Shown here piece after piece: positions 13,538-22,102 of a DNA stretch of 24,484 nt. The DNA is from a virus: positions 1-24,484 of the IMG/VR virus record IMGVR_UViG_3300034374_004723. The stretch is one strand, 5' to 3'. Both the position numbers and the translations under genes were made by a program. The notes beneath the pieces were generated by a model. It was not told the DNA's origin and did no database searches. It was given only the letters and a program-made list of their open reading frames with translations. Positions within the stretch are counted from its first letter, which is position 1. Each line of letters opens with the position of its first letter.

Positions 13538-15468
13538 GGCCTTGGCTCCAAAAGATAAGCATCAGGGTCTTCGGTAGTACCTTGGAGTGCCTTATTCTTT
13601 CGGGCTTGTTCCTGGTTGACTGGGTTTGCCAATGTACTAGGCAGTTGGTAACTGTTGGCAATATATTGACTGTAGTACGCCAGAGGGTCGTAGTTGAACA
13701 AGGTTGCATCTCCTGCATAGCTTCGGTATGCCTGCTCTCCTGTCTGACGCACAGTCTCAATAAAGTTTTCCTTGTTGCGGATTGTCAGAATTTTGGTTGG
13801 ATCGTTCAAGGCACTTTCCAGCAGGTCGTAATCATTACCGGAAAGGACCCCAAGTCCATAAGCATCTTTGAGTTTCATGATGGCATGGATGAACTTGGAC
13901 CTGAGTGCAGACAAGGAAGGATCTTCGACCAATGCCTTGTACTTCAACTCAAGACTGTTGCCTGGGATCTTCCTCAACTCCTGCAGATAAGCGTCAATTG
14001 CTTGAGCTGCAGCGCCCTTGTCATTCATGGCCTTCAGTTGATCTGCTGTCATTGGTTTCAGCAGGACACGGTCTCTGCTCTTTGTGGCCTGATACCCTGG
14101 ATAGTCTTCCGGTCGGTAGTTGGCAAGAGACTGCGGATCTTGGAGGATGATTGTGCCTGACATGGTGCTTGAGTCTTTGGGTTGATCTCCCTTCTGGGCT
14201 TTCTTCAGGTTCATAATCTTCTGCACAGAAGCAAAACCACTGTCGGTGTCTCCTGACCTCTGGACTTCTGAGAGTACCAAGTTCCGCTCTATGTCGGTCA
14301 GTTCGGTCTGTGTGCCCAACCAGTTCTCAAATGCTGCGGTACTGACCTGCTCCGGTCCTCGGTTCTTTGCAGCATATTCATCCCGCATAGCCATCACATC
14401 CTTGTACTTGCTCTCCTCATTCTGTGCATATTCCACCAGGATTTTCTTCTGGTCAGGAGTCAGGTTGTCACCTGTCTGGATCTGGTTGATCAGTTCCTGA
14501 CGTTGTCGAGTTTCCTGACTGGGTGCAACCACCCCTTCATAGATTTCGTTGACCTTCTCGGCACTGAGGTTGTTCAATTGGGCCAAGGTCGTAGCATTTC
14601 CTTGCTGCAGTTCCATAATCGTTAGGATCTGCTCTCTCTTCCGTTGTTCTGCCTGTTTCTCTGCTTCATATTGTTTCGTGAGGTTGGCTTCTTCCCTTGC
14701 AGCGCGGGCAGCAGACTCGTCCGTCAGTGCCATCTTGTACATCCGGTCCAGTTCCATCTGAGACCGTTTGAATTCTTGATCCAGACGATCCTGTTCTGCC
14801 TCACTCAACCGTTTCTTCGTCCCACCATAACCCTGAACGAACCCACCGAGACCCCTGGCAAGTGCAGATCCCAGCGTCACATCATTCGGGTTGGTGCTGT
14901 ACCGAGGTGCGGACATCAAGCCAAGTCCTGCCTGCAGCAACCCCATCCGAGTGGGATCGTCGTACCAGGAGGTGTCAGATTCAGGAGCATCTTCGGTGTC
15001 CAGCAGTCCGGTAGTTTGAACTGCAGAGGTCTGTGTTCTGGCAGGCAATCGAACATTGCCAGTGCTGGGAGGAGGTCCCATGCTGGGAGGTGTGATTGGT
15101 TGGACAGGTCGAGGTCTGGTCTGTACTGAACTGAGCGGATCATAGTTCGCAGGTGGTCGTGCTCCCCGTGTCTCTGCACTCCGGTTCGTTGGGATTGCCT
15201 CCCTCTGGCGTTTGTCCCGATACTGCCGGAACTGTCTCTCAATCATCGATGCTGGATCAGAGTCCAAGGTCTTCGGCAAGTTCGGCATCATGGCCTGCTG
15301 CAGTCTTGCTTGGTCCAACTGATCCAGATAGTCCAAAGCATTCGGAGAGTATGCAGAGGCAGGATTGGATGGATTTGCGCCAGACAGGGCACTCAGTTGA
15401 AAGAATTCTTCGTCTAGGTAGTCTTTCCATCCCTGTGGGTTAGGATACCCCATATATTGTAATGCCAT
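13534..15468 (-). CDS. Large ejection-type (internal virion) protein 2
   Basis: 644 residues, not assigned to a named family. The first 190 residues are Pro/Ser/Thr/Gln-rich and probably disordered (for example TRPRPVQPITPPSMGPPPST); then comes a Gly/Ala segment (MGLLQAGLGLMSAPR ... ALARGLGGFVQGYGG) and a long charged helix at about 215-275 (LSEAEQDRLDQEFKRSQMEL onward to EKQAEQRKREQIL). The C-terminal third is mixed helical. ATG 15468 is used, with AGGAG seven bases upstream (the TTG just before it is disregarded). It sits between two proteins of similar size and is probably ejected with them; this is inference. Confidence 0.55.
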   Translation of the reverse strand: MALQYMGYPNPQGWKDYLDEEFFQLSALSGANPSNPASAYSPNALDYLDQLDQARLQQAMMPNLPKTLDSDPASMIERQFRQYRDKRQREAIPTNRSAETRGARPPANYDPLSSVQTRPRPVQPITPPSMGPPPSTGNVRLPARTQTSAVQTTGLLDTEDAPESDTSWYDDPTRMGLLQAGLGLMSAPRYSTNPNDVTLGSALARGLGGFVQGYGGTKKRLSEAEQDRLDQEFKRSQMELDRMYKMALTDESAARAAREEANLTKQYEAEKQAEQRKREQILTIMELQQGNATTLAQLNNLSAEKVNEIYEGVVAPSQETRQRQELINQIQTGDNLTPDQKKILVEYAQNEESKYKDVMAMRDEYAAKNRGPEQVSTAAFENWLGTQTELTDIERNLVLSEVQRSGDTDSGFASVQKIMNLKKAQKGDQPKDSSTMSGTIILQDPQSLANYRPEDYPGYQATKSRDRVLLKPMTADQLKAMNDKGAAAQAIDAYLQELRKIPGNSLELKYKALVEDPSLSALRSKFIHAIMKLKDAYGLGVLSGNDYDLLESALNDPTKILTIRNKENFIETVRQTGEQAYRSYAGDATLFNYDPLAYYSQYIANSYQLPSTLANPVNQEQARKNKALQGTTEDPDAYLLEPRP

Positions 15469-15477
15469 CAAACTCTC

Positions 15478-17661
15478 CTAGTAATTAAGTAGACCCATTG
15501 CCAGTGCTGCAGGGAGTGCGTAGGGTGCCGCTGCAGGGATGCCCGCCAATGCCCCATAGGTTGCCAATCCTGCACCTGCTGCTTGGGGCAATCCTCCAGA
15601 GGAATACCTCGGTTGTGTCGTCGTGACTATCGAACCTGTGGCTGGACTGATCGCAGCATTCCTGAGATCAATCTGTCTACCTGGATAATCCAACTCTCTA
15701 TTGAATTCAGAGAAGATGAAGTCGAGATCCTGTTGATTCCGAGCATCACCTGCCCCACCTGATGCAAGCAGGTCTGCAATCCGTTGACGACGATCATTTA
15801 CACCCATCTGAGTCAGGTTCCCCAATGCTCCTGCCCCCTGAAGATTAAGTGCCCCTGCTCCTTGTCTGAACTGCTCGGCTAGTCTGGCCTGTTCCACTGC
15901 CAACTGATTCCCTTGCCGTTGTAAATCTTGTTGCAGACTCATCACATCTCGATCACTTTGTGCCCCTAACCCCTGTGCAGTCAAGGCACCCTGTGCGTCC
16001 AGTCCTTGCGCTGCCAAGGCCCCTTGTGACTGCAACCCTCTTACATTTTGGAGGTCTGCTGCAGTTAGAGATTGGCCTTGGAGATTGCCTGCAGATTGAT
16101 ATCCTCTGAGGTTTTGACGGTCAGATGCAGTCAACCCTAATCGTTGCAGTTCTTCCTGCTGTGCGAGATTTGCGGCAGTGTTGAACCCTGCAGACCGCAG
16201 TTCTCCAGAGGTCTTTGCTGCTTGGTCCAGTGCATTTCTTGTATTTTCTGCACGCATCAAGGCTTCCCTTGATCCCCCGAATGCTCCAGACTTTGCTGCT
16301 CCTCCCATCGTACTGAGGTCTGCCATCTGACGGGCACGGTCAATGTCTTTGAGACTGCTAGAAACTACTTGGTCTGTAAACGGGTTTAGGAAGTCCTGAA
16401 CCCGATCCTGAAAACTGCGACCTGACGTATAATCGTTAGCACCCAGCAGTCCTTGATTGGCATTGCCATATTCAGCAGAACTTAAATCAGCATTCACATT
16501 CCCCAAACCACTGAGAACATTATTATAAGAATTTGCTTGGGGTCCGGTCAGATTTAGTTCTGCAGGGTTGTAGCCTGACTGATAATTCGATAACCGATCT
16601 GCAACCCGAATTGCAGGGTCATAGGGATTGCCCTGTCTGATCCGTCCAGCCAGCAGGTTCTCCCCCTGCAAGGTTCGGTCAGACGGTGCGGCAAAGCGTT
16701 GACGATCATAGGCTTGGAACGGGGTCATCTGGGAGGGGTCGAAAGAAGTTCCTGATGAGGTTGTTGTGTTTTCAAAAGGGACGAAACCATCGGCAACTGT
16801 CAGTTTTCCCTGTCCTGCTTGAGCTTTCCGTACGTCTTCGGCAGACCAAGCACCTGGGGTGTTTGCATTATCGCCTGCATTGACCTGCCCCGCACCAGGG
16901 TTGATGTTGAAAGTGTCTGCACCACCTTGAAATGCTGAATCGTTGGCGATTGCAGTTCCACCTCCAGCATCTGCACGACTCGCACTCCTCCCTTGTGTCG
17001 TTTCCTGCAGATTATCTGGCAAGGAAACTGGCATGGACTGATAAAAACCATCAGGTCCACGATCGATGGGCATGTCAAACGTCCCATCTCCATCTGGATC
17101 ACCGTAGTATTGAGTAATTTGATCACCCGATCCTACGACTGTACTATTGTAGGGACTTCCATCTGGCAGAACAAACCCCTGACCTGGTCGAAACGTCAGT
17201 GGTGTGTCAAACGTGCCATCTCCGTCAGGATCTCCATGATGGAACTGGCTCATTTTCTGAGAATTCAGTTTTCCTGTGTAGGGATTCCTCTGCGGAGGTT
17301 TTGGGGGTGCAGGAGTTACAGAAGTAGGAGACGGTTGGATAGATAAAGGGTTGAGTCCAAAACTGCCAACCTGAGAATTGGGTTGACCTTGGGCATTGTA
17401 GCCACGAATCCCAGAGTAATCCCGATCCAGTGTGCTGGGCCGATAGTTCGGATTCATGGTGTAATAATTCGCCAGATTCAGTCCTTGTTGAGCAAACGGG
17501 ATTGCCCAGCTTGGTAGGTTCTGTTGTGTTGTCGTTTGCATCTCCGGTTGCCCACCACCTCCCAACAGATCTAATACATCACTGACAATTGGGATTCTAC
17601 TGCTATTGCGTTGAGTTGATCGACCATTGTTTTGATTTCCGTTTCCATCTTGTCGGATCAT
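15478..17661 (-). CDS. Large ejection/tail-type protein 1 with two calcium-binding-like loops
   Basis: 727 residues. The N-terminal third is Asn/Gln/Gly/Pro-rich and contains GDPDGDGTFD twice, at residues 143-152 and 187-196, matching the DxDGDGxxD calcium loop of EF-hand/thrombospondin-type repeats. Residues about 415-480 (FLNPFTDQVVSSSLKDIDRARQMADLSTMGGAAKSGAFGGSREALMRAE) recall a segment common in podovirus internal/tail proteins. The next 150 residues are helical repeats rich in AQG/LQ (QSQGALAAQGLDAQGALTAQG), and the end is an Ala/Gly hydrophobic stretch (AGAGLATYGALAGIPAAAPYALPAALAMGLL), possibly membrane-inserting. It heads the three-gene ejection block. The role is inferred. Confidence 0.6.
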   Translation of the reverse strand: MIRQDGNGNQNNGRSTQRNSSRIPIVSDVLDLLGGGGQPEMQTTTQQNLPSWAIPFAQQGLNLANYYTMNPNYRPSTLDRDYSGIRGYNAQGQPNSQVGSFGLNPLSIQPSPTSVTPAPPKPPQRNPYTGKLNSQKMSQFHHGDPDGDGTFDTPLTFRPGQGFVLPDGSPYNSTVVGSGDQITQYYGDPDGDGTFDMPIDRGPDGFYQSMPVSLPDNLQETTQGRSASRADAGGGTAIANDSAFQGGADTFNINPGAGQVNAGDNANTPGAWSAEDVRKAQAGQGKLTVADGFVPFENTTTSSGTSFDPSQMTPFQAYDRQRFAAPSDRTLQGENLLAGRIRQGNPYDPAIRVADRLSNYQSGYNPAELNLTGPQANSYNNVLSGLGNVNADLSSAEYGNANQGLLGANDYTSGRSFQDRVQDFLNPFTDQVVSSSLKDIDRARQMADLSTMGGAAKSGAFGGSREALMRAENTRNALDQAAKTSGELRSAGFNTAANLAQQEELQRLGLTASDRQNLRGYQSAGNLQGQSLTAADLQNVRGLQSQGALAAQGLDAQGALTAQGLGAQSDRDVMSLQQDLQRQGNQLAVEQARLAEQFRQGAGALNLQGAGALGNLTQMGVNDRRQRIADLLASGGAGDARNQQDLDFIFSEFNRELDYPGRQIDLRNAAISPATGSIVTTTQPRYSSGGLPQAAGAGLATYGALAGIPAAAPYALPAALAMGLLNY

Positions 17662-17675
17662 AATTAACTCACTAC
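17659..17675 (-). repeat. 17-base junction repeat, copy 1
   Basis: GTAGTGAGTTAATTATG on the - strand spans the last codons (VVS) and TAA of the 70-residue gene and the ATG of the next gene. An exact second copy lies at 22086-22102 with the same function. Confidence 0.8.
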
Positions 17676-17876
17676 TGAAGTGGAGAGATTCCCTGAGTTA
17701 TCCGTCTCAATCTGGTAACGGGTCCCATTAGGGCTTACAATAATTAGTCGTTGATCTGCGTTTAATTCAACATCAGACCCTTTTTGGTACGAGGTCGTCA
17801 GCAGTCGAGCAATCTGCTGCAGAACTGGAGCAAAATATGATTGAAGGTATGCACCTGGAGGGTTGGGTAAAATCAT
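17664..17876 (-). CDS. Small virion-associated protein
   Basis: 70 residues: MILPNPPGAYLQSYFAPVLQQIARLLTTSYQKGSDVELN, then a beta-rich end LIIVSPNGTRYQIETDNSGNLSTSVVS. The first half looks helical, the second like two or three strands. The ATG overlaps the tail-hub-like gene stop by four bases. Not recognised; its place between the hub-like and the first ejection protein suggests a small tail or head-tail component. Confidence 0.6.
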   Translation of the reverse strand: MILPNPPGAYLQSYFAPVLQQIARLLTTSYQKGSDVELNADQRLIIVSPNGTRYQIETDNSGNLSTSVVS

Positions 17877-19663
17877 CGTCTTCCCCCAATGTGTGTTTCA
17901 AATCTTGTATTTCCGACAGTCCAATCCTTGGCTAATTCCCCACTTACCTTGTAACGAATCTGACGACCCTGCAGTCGTAGATCAATTTCTCCGTCATCTT
18001 CTAAGGGGAAACTGCTTGATTCTGTTTCGTCTGCATCCGCAGAAACCGAGGTGAAGAAGGCAAAGTCAATGTCTCCTGCCGTCTGTTGATCCGAGTCAGA
18101 GAAAATTTTGGAGATTCGGGTGAACCGATTCCCACCCATCAGGTCGATTGCACCAGACTCTGCAACAGATAAATCTGTTTGTGTGGGACTGGTGCTTTCG
18201 TGCATGTAGATCGTGTTATTGCTCGGATCAATCCCCAGAGGAGCATTCACGACTCCCTTATCAATCCAGCAGTTTCTAGTGATCCCACTGTCGCTATAGG
18301 AGTCATACCAGACATCATCACGATAATTATACACCACATAATAATTGCACTGCCCTGGAGTCCCCACAGTGCTGGAAGCCCACCACCAAACCTCTCCAAA
18401 TTGAGAATTTCCTCCAGCGTAAATCAAACCCTCCTGTGTCCAGTCAATGGTTCGCAGCACTCGATCCTGAATGGGACAGGGCAACGTCCTCACATACCCA
18501 TCGTATATCCAGAAACCACCTTTATTCAGCCACGTTGTGATTTCTGATGAGCTGTGAATCGCATACGGAGAAAGGACCCCTGAGTTATCAGATAACCGTT
18601 GAACCCCAAAGACCAATGGGGGTCCCTGATAGGTGAGGAGATGAGTATCGACATCGGTCCAGATGAGTACACCCCCTTGCACCCGTTTGCCTGTGACAAT
18701 AAATCCTTGAGTTTGCAGGGGCAAATCTCCTGCACTGTTGGTCGCACTCGGAGTCCAAACATCTACAGTTTCCTGTGAGGACCACCGGATATTCCGAGCA
18801 TCCCCATCTGCACTTAGGGCCAAGACGTGCCTCTCTTGAGTCACGACCACTGCAACAGCAGTTGGCGCGTTCTCCGTATATCCGTTTACTGTGGTGATGT
18901 CCTCTGCATCGGTGGCGACATCCCCTTCCCAGTAAAACAAACCTTTATCTGAAGCATGGGTCCCGATCAGGTTCTCGCCAAAATTGTCTAGGGACCAATG
19001 AGCTTTGCGGGTATATGTGGCTGTGCCAGGTCCACTGTAGATAGACCCGTACTCTGATTGACCATAGAAAAACGAACCATATCCTGCACGGAACTCAGCA
19101 TCTCCTGCGGCCTGGTATCCTGATGGAGTAATGTCATAGAATCGTTGCCGTGCCTCCGTTGGAGTCACCGTCACCGTGATATTGGTTCCGGTTGCTGTAC
19201 AGTCATTGGAAATCGTGATCGTATTGGAACTGACTGCCGTGATTAGAGAATTGTCAGGGATTCCGGTTCCACTGATCAGATCCCCCACCTCGTAAAGTGT
19301 GTCATCATCCACAGTAATCTGATCACTGTCCAAGGTTGTGTCTGCCGTGGCATCAGTAAATGTGCTAGGTGTTCCAATGGTTGCCGCAAAAAGTTTCCCA
19401 TAGTTTGGACTGCCTGATCCTGCTGTTCCTAATGTCAGCAGACCAACTCCCACATTATTACGCCACTGATGATGACCTCGGACCTGAGAGTCCAGAGTCT
19501 CGGAATGCCGTGACAGGGGGAGTGCTTGCCAACCTCCAACAGGTCGGAGCCGCCCATCACGGAACCGAACCAAATTGCCCTTCCACCATCGTTGCTTGAC
19601 AGATCGTGCAGTGCCATCCGTAAACCCTGGAGGAAGCTGCACCTCTTGGAGTTGTTTAGCCAT
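17873..19663 (-). CDS. Tail hub/nozzle-like structural protein
   Basis: 596 residues, almost wholly beta. It opens with FTDGTARSVKQRWWKGNLVRFRDGRLRPVGGWQAL (about 14-49), a start seen in structural proteins of short-tailed phages of the P22 gp10-like tail-accessory kind. Recurrent W/Y-rich strands follow (GLFYWEGD, NIRWSSQETVDVWTP, GVLIWTDVDTHLLTYQGPP, GGFWIYDGYVRTLP, FGEVWWWASSTVG), suggesting a beta-propeller. Residues about 100-165 (SDQITVDDDTLYEVGDLISGTGIPDNSLITAVSSNTITIS) are an Ig-like/adhesin insertion, also echoed in the structural protein at 20943-21629. It overlaps the previous gene by 8 bases (ATGGCTAA). The hub role is inferred. Confidence 0.6.
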   Translation of the reverse strand: MAKQLQEVQLPPGFTDGTARSVKQRWWKGNLVRFRDGRLRPVGGWQALPLSRHSETLDSQVRGHHQWRNNVGVGLLTLGTAGSGSPNYGKLFAATIGTPSTFTDATADTTLDSDQITVDDDTLYEVGDLISGTGIPDNSLITAVSSNTITISNDCTATGTNITVTVTPTEARQRFYDITPSGYQAAGDAEFRAGYGSFFYGQSEYGSIYSGPGTATYTRKAHWSLDNFGENLIGTHASDKGLFYWEGDVATDAEDITTVNGYTENAPTAVAVVVTQERHVLALSADGDARNIRWSSQETVDVWTPSATNSAGDLPLQTQGFIVTGKRVQGGVLIWTDVDTHLLTYQGPPLVFGVQRLSDNSGVLSPYAIHSSSEITTWLNKGGFWIYDGYVRTLPCPIQDRVLRTIDWTQEGLIYAGGNSQFGEVWWWASSTVGTPGQCNYYVVYNYRDDVWYDSYSDSGITRNCWIDKGVVNAPLGIDPSNNTIYMHESTSPTQTDLSVAESGAIDLMGGNRFTRISKIFSDSDQQTAGDIDFAFFTSVSADADETESSSFPLEDDGEIDLRLQGRQIRYKVSGELAKDWTVGNTRFETHIGGRR

Positions 19664-19928
19664 TTTGCTTCTCAGCTTCTTTCATTTTTCTACGCCACTG
19701 CCGGAATACTTTGATCCCAATAATGATTGCTAGCGGAGCTCCCAGTGCCCCTGCAATTCCTTCGGCAGCCCCAGTGTCCAGCATAATGTCCACCACCCCC
19801 CAGGCTTGATCTTCTACACTCATTTCGGTTGTGGCAACCAACTCATCGGTGACGACAGTGGTGACTTCTTCCGTCACAGTTTCGGTTACTTTATTCTTGA
19901 TGAAATCCAGTAATATGTCTTCATTCAT
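19656..19928 (-). CDS. Small membrane protein, holin candidate A
   Basis: 90 residues from MNEDILLDFIKNKVTETV. The first 45 residues are helical and Thr/Val/Glu-rich. A single hydrophobic segment, EGIAGALGAPLAIIIGIKVF (about 58-77), is followed by a basic tail RQWRRKMKEAEKQNG, consistent with an inner-membrane protein with a cytoplasmic C-terminus. ATG 19928 overlaps the stop of the M15 peptidase gene (TGATG) and has TGGAG upstream. Its place after the endolysin and its size fit a holin or a lysis regulator. Confidence 0.5.
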   Translation of the reverse strand: MNEDILLDFIKNKVTETVTEEVTTVVTDELVATTEMSVEDQAWGVVDIMLDTGAAEGIAGALGAPLAIIIGIKVFRQWRRKMKEAEKQNG

Positions 19929-20320
19929 CAGTAACTCCAGCAAGCGTATTTGTCTCTTGTATCAATATGGATGAACCTCTGATTCCATTCGGTTTTAGGA
20001 GACTGACAGACCCCAATCCCCTTGAATCCATGCTTGATTGCCAGTGTAATGAAGGGGACGACATCCTCCCCAGCAATCAATACATCGAATGCCTGCCCAC
20101 CATTTCCGTTTTTCCCGTGATGGTATCCTGGCCCGTTTGGTTTTAATCTCTCACGTGGATGGGAAGAACTTCTAAATGCAGAGGACAACCGGATGGGCTT
20201 CCCCCACTCATCCCGCAGTGCCTGCAGTCTGTTAAGCGCATCTTCCTCGATCTCGCACTCTCCAGAGAATGAGCATTTCAGTTCCTCACGACTAAAATTT
20301 TTTGACGAACTTACCGACAT
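19928..20320 (-). CDS. M15-family peptidase (endolysin-type)
   Basis: 130 residues; zinc peptidase that would cut peptide cross-links in host peptidoglycan. The M15_3 pattern is visible: LSSAFRSSSHPRERL, then the zinc-binding H-x(n)-D section YHHGKNGNGGQAFDVLI, then GFKGIGVCQ and the final FIHIDTRDKYACWSY with the last H-x-D and the terminal W. There is no signal peptide, so export needs a holin or disruption of the membrane. ATG 20320 is chosen because AAGGAG lies five bases upstream; a GTG at 20323 is too close to it. Neighbours are two small membrane proteins and an exported protein, a lysis block. Confidence 0.8.
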   Translation of the reverse strand: MSVSSSKNFSREELKCSFSGECEIEEDALNRLQALRDEWGKPIRLSSAFRSSSHPRERLKPNGPGYHHGKNGNGGQAFDVLIAGEDVVPFITLAIKHGFKGIGVCQSPKTEWNQRFIHIDTRDKYACWSY

Positions 20321-20625
20321 CACATCTCCTTGGTAACGCCACCGCAGACTTGGGCAAAATATAGAGATCGTTCTTCTCGTTCCTCGTCACTGAGACTTAG
20401 CAACTCAGTGTGTGTGTATTGCTCTCTGAACCTATCGATCACACAGGAACATCCCTGTGATGCTAATGAAAACGCAAAGTTAAATGGCATTCCCTGTCTC
20501 TCATAATTCGGGATCATCCTGCTCGTACAGTTGCCTGTCCAGATGAATAAATAGTGAGTTTTGTAATCCAATTCTGTAGCAACTGCTGTCGTACTAAGGA
20601 ACAACAGAGGGAGCAGGAGTTTCAC
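20320..20625 (-). CDS. Exported four-cysteine protein of the lysis block
   Basis: 101 residues from GTG 20625, overlapping the upstream TGA (GTGA). MKLLLPLLFLSTTAVATE is a clear signal peptide (probable cut after residue 17). The mature part has cysteines in TGNCTSR, QGCSCVID and AQVCGG, able to form two disulfides in the periplasm. It has no lipobox, so it is not a typical outer spanin. Sitting between holin-like and endolysin genes, it may help disrupt the envelope; function not recognised. Confidence 0.65.
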   Translation of the reverse strand: MKLLLPLLFLSTTAVATELDYKTHYLFIWTGNCTSRMIPNYERQGMPFNFAFSLASQGCSCVIDRFREQYTHTELLSLSDEEREERSLYFAQVCGGVTKEM

Positions 20626-20909
20626 CTTTGCCCTTTATTAATGGACTCTTCCAGTTTCGTGATTGCGATCTTCATTTCCAGTAGCGTTGAGTTTGTTTCC
20701 TTTAGAACTCCAGTAAGAGCCTGGTTTGACTCCTTCATCAAGAGTCTCAATTCTTGGTCTGCGAGGTCATCTTTCGTCAACCACTGGGTCCGTTCTCGTT
20801 CAAACCCTTTGAGGAGGTACACCACTAGCCAAGCAGAAAAAGCTAAAGCAGCAGTCACTACACCGACCTCGTTGATAATCTGTACTATTCCTGTTGCTTC
20901 TGCTGGCAT
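20622..20909 (-). CDS. Small membrane protein, holin candidate B
   Basis: 95 residues. One membrane segment (GVVTAALAFSAWLVVYLLKGF, about 16-36) follows a short outside N-terminus; the rest is a charged coiled coil (LTKDDLADQELRLLMKESNQAL and on to LEMKIAITKLEESINKGQR). One membrane span plus a cytoplasmic coiled coil is typical of phage holin-like or inner spanin-like proteins. It is first in the lysis block, before the exported and peptidase genes, and overlaps the next by four bases. Which of the two membrane proteins is the true holin is not settled. Confidence 0.6.
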   Translation of the reverse strand: MPAEATGIVQIINEVGVVTAALAFSAWLVVYLLKGFERERTQWLTKDDLADQELRLLMKESNQALTGVLKETNSTLLEMKIAITKLEESINKGQR

Positions 20910-20942
20910 TGCTCGGCCTTTTTTTAATCAGTTCTAGGTTGG

Positions 20943-21629
20943 TTAGCGGAAGATGGCAGCACAAATCACATCAACATCAACTAAACTGGATGATGTATCT
21001 TGCCACGTGTTACAATAAGCTGAAGAGCTATCAACTGGGCTAAGACCTGCAGATCTATTAGTAGAGGAGGCTCCCGGAAATATTGCTGACACTACTCCAG
21101 AATAATTTGCATCCGGCATTGCAGTTGCAAGGTGCAAAGTGTATTTACCCTGACCTCTATCGGTAATACTCGAAACATTGTGACTTGCCTGTATTGCAAC
21201 CGTCCCTGTTCCATTGAAATGGACCCAAGCACGGCACAATCCACCAGCAACAAGTCCAGGACTCAGCACTTTGTTTGACTTGTAGAAACTAATCGGTTCC
21301 CCTCCAGCAATGCCAACACTATCCGTATCTAATCCTGCTGAGATGACCACTGAGCTAGCACCGACAGACGAAACCGTTGTGCCTGGTGTAATGCCCTCAC
21401 CGACTACATAATCTCCTGCGGAAATTCCGGAGACAGATGCCAGATTGATTGTTGTTGCAGTATCAGAATGAGATCCGCTGAATGTGGTATGCGTTCCTTG
21501 AACTTCTGGTGTGCTAGCGTAGTGATTTGACAGATCAACAGCACTGGCTAGGGTTGCATTATTTACAGTGATCGTACCATTAGACTCACTGGCAAAACTG
21601 GTTGAATTTAACTGAATGTCACCTGCCAT
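20943..21629 (-). CDS. Minor structural/tail protein
   Basis: 228 residues, Ser/Thr/Gly-rich and beta. The N-terminal half, with QLNSTSFASESNGTITVNNATL and INLASVSGISAGDYVVGEGITPGTTVSSVG, resembles an Ig-like or tail-adhesin domain. From about residue 131, RAWVHFNGTGTVAIQASHNVSSITDRGQGKYTLHLATAMPDANYSG resembles C-terminal domains of phage tail and fibre proteins. The ATG has AAAGG seven bases upstream. It lies between small tail-associated genes and the lysis block; probably a virion decoration or receptor-contact protein (inference). Confidence 0.6.
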   Translation of the reverse strand: MAGDIQLNSTSFASESNGTITVNNATLASAVDLSNHYASTPEVQGTHTTFSGSHSDTATTINLASVSGISAGDYVVGEGITPGTTVSSVGASSVVISAGLDTDSVGIAGGEPISFYKSNKVLSPGLVAGGLCRAWVHFNGTGTVAIQASHNVSSITDRGQGKYTLHLATAMPDANYSGVVSAIFPGASSTNRSAGLSPVDSSSAYCNTWQDTSSSLVDVDVICAAIFR

Positions 21630-21630
21630 C

Positions 21631-21852
21631 TTATGCCTTTAGATTTTTTAGTTCAGTGAGTGTCGTGCAGGTTTCCACCTGTGCTGGCAAGTCTCGAAGT
21701 ACCTGTTTCTGTGCTACGATCTCAGCCGTATTAGCACCTGTTTCCAATGCCCTCTGATACTGCACATCCAAGTCCTGCAGTTTCGGTAGTCGTTCCTGTC
21801 GCAGACGATCTGCTGTAACCGTTTTGGCTTTGTTAAAGTTTACGGTAATCAT
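21631..21852 (-). CDS. Small tail-associated protein (XkdW/assembly-like)
   Basis: 73 residues: MITVNFNKAKTVTADRLRQERLPKLQDLDVQYQRALETG, then ending TTLTELKNLKA. All helical and charged. Proteins with this start (MITVN..KA) and end (TT..ELK) are common next to phage tail-fibre genes, usually uncharacterised and sometimes called assembly chaperones. It shares one base with the preceding gene (TAATG). The role is inferred from pattern and place. Confidence 0.6.
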   Translation of the reverse strand: MITVNFNKAKTVTADRLRQERLPKLQDLDVQYQRALETGANTAEIVAQKQVLRDLPAQVETCTTLTELKNLKA

Positions 21853-22088
21853 TATTCCCCATAGCCATCAGGTTGACTGAAATCTGCTTCCCAGGCTGCT
21901 CTGAAAGACCTGTCGTAATTCCCATCGTCATCTGTTGGTAAATCATCCGTAGTAATGTATTTAAACGGTTTCCCACTGGGTACGTCCTTGACTGCGATTT
22001 GTTCTACAGTAAGCCCAGTGTTTGGTGCTGGATGAAGAACAGAAATGCCACCGTCATCGTTTGGGAAAATCACTATTCTGTTTGCCAT
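21852..22088 (-). CDS. Small tail-associated protein
   Basis: 78 residues: MANRIVIFPNDDGGISVLHPAPNTGLTVEQIAVKDVPSG, then a beta part KPFKYITTDDLPTDD and an end RSFRAAWEADFSQPDGYGE. The MANRI-IFPN-GG start and R.FR.AWEAD end recur in small phage proteins encoded beside fibre genes and the MITVN-type protein; they form a common pair of unknown function. It follows the fibre gene across a copy of the 17-base junction repeat. Confidence 0.6.
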   Translation of the reverse strand: MANRIVIFPNDDGGISVLHPAPNTGLTVEQIAVKDVPSGKPFKYITTDDLPTDDDGNYDRSFRAAWEADFSQPDGYGE

Positions 22089-22102
22089 AATTAACTCACT
22101 AC
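22086..22102 (-). repeat. 17-base junction repeat, copy 2
   Basis: Same GTAGTGAGTTAATTATG as at 17659-17675: end (VVS) and TAA of the fibre gene plus the ATG of the next gene. Confidence 0.8.

Noticed and set aside
13324-14160. 278-codon + strand frame, with another at 12242-12853
   Set aside because: Antisense of the ejection-protein genes, Cys/Leu/Ser-rich as shadows usually are, and across the boundary of two good genes.
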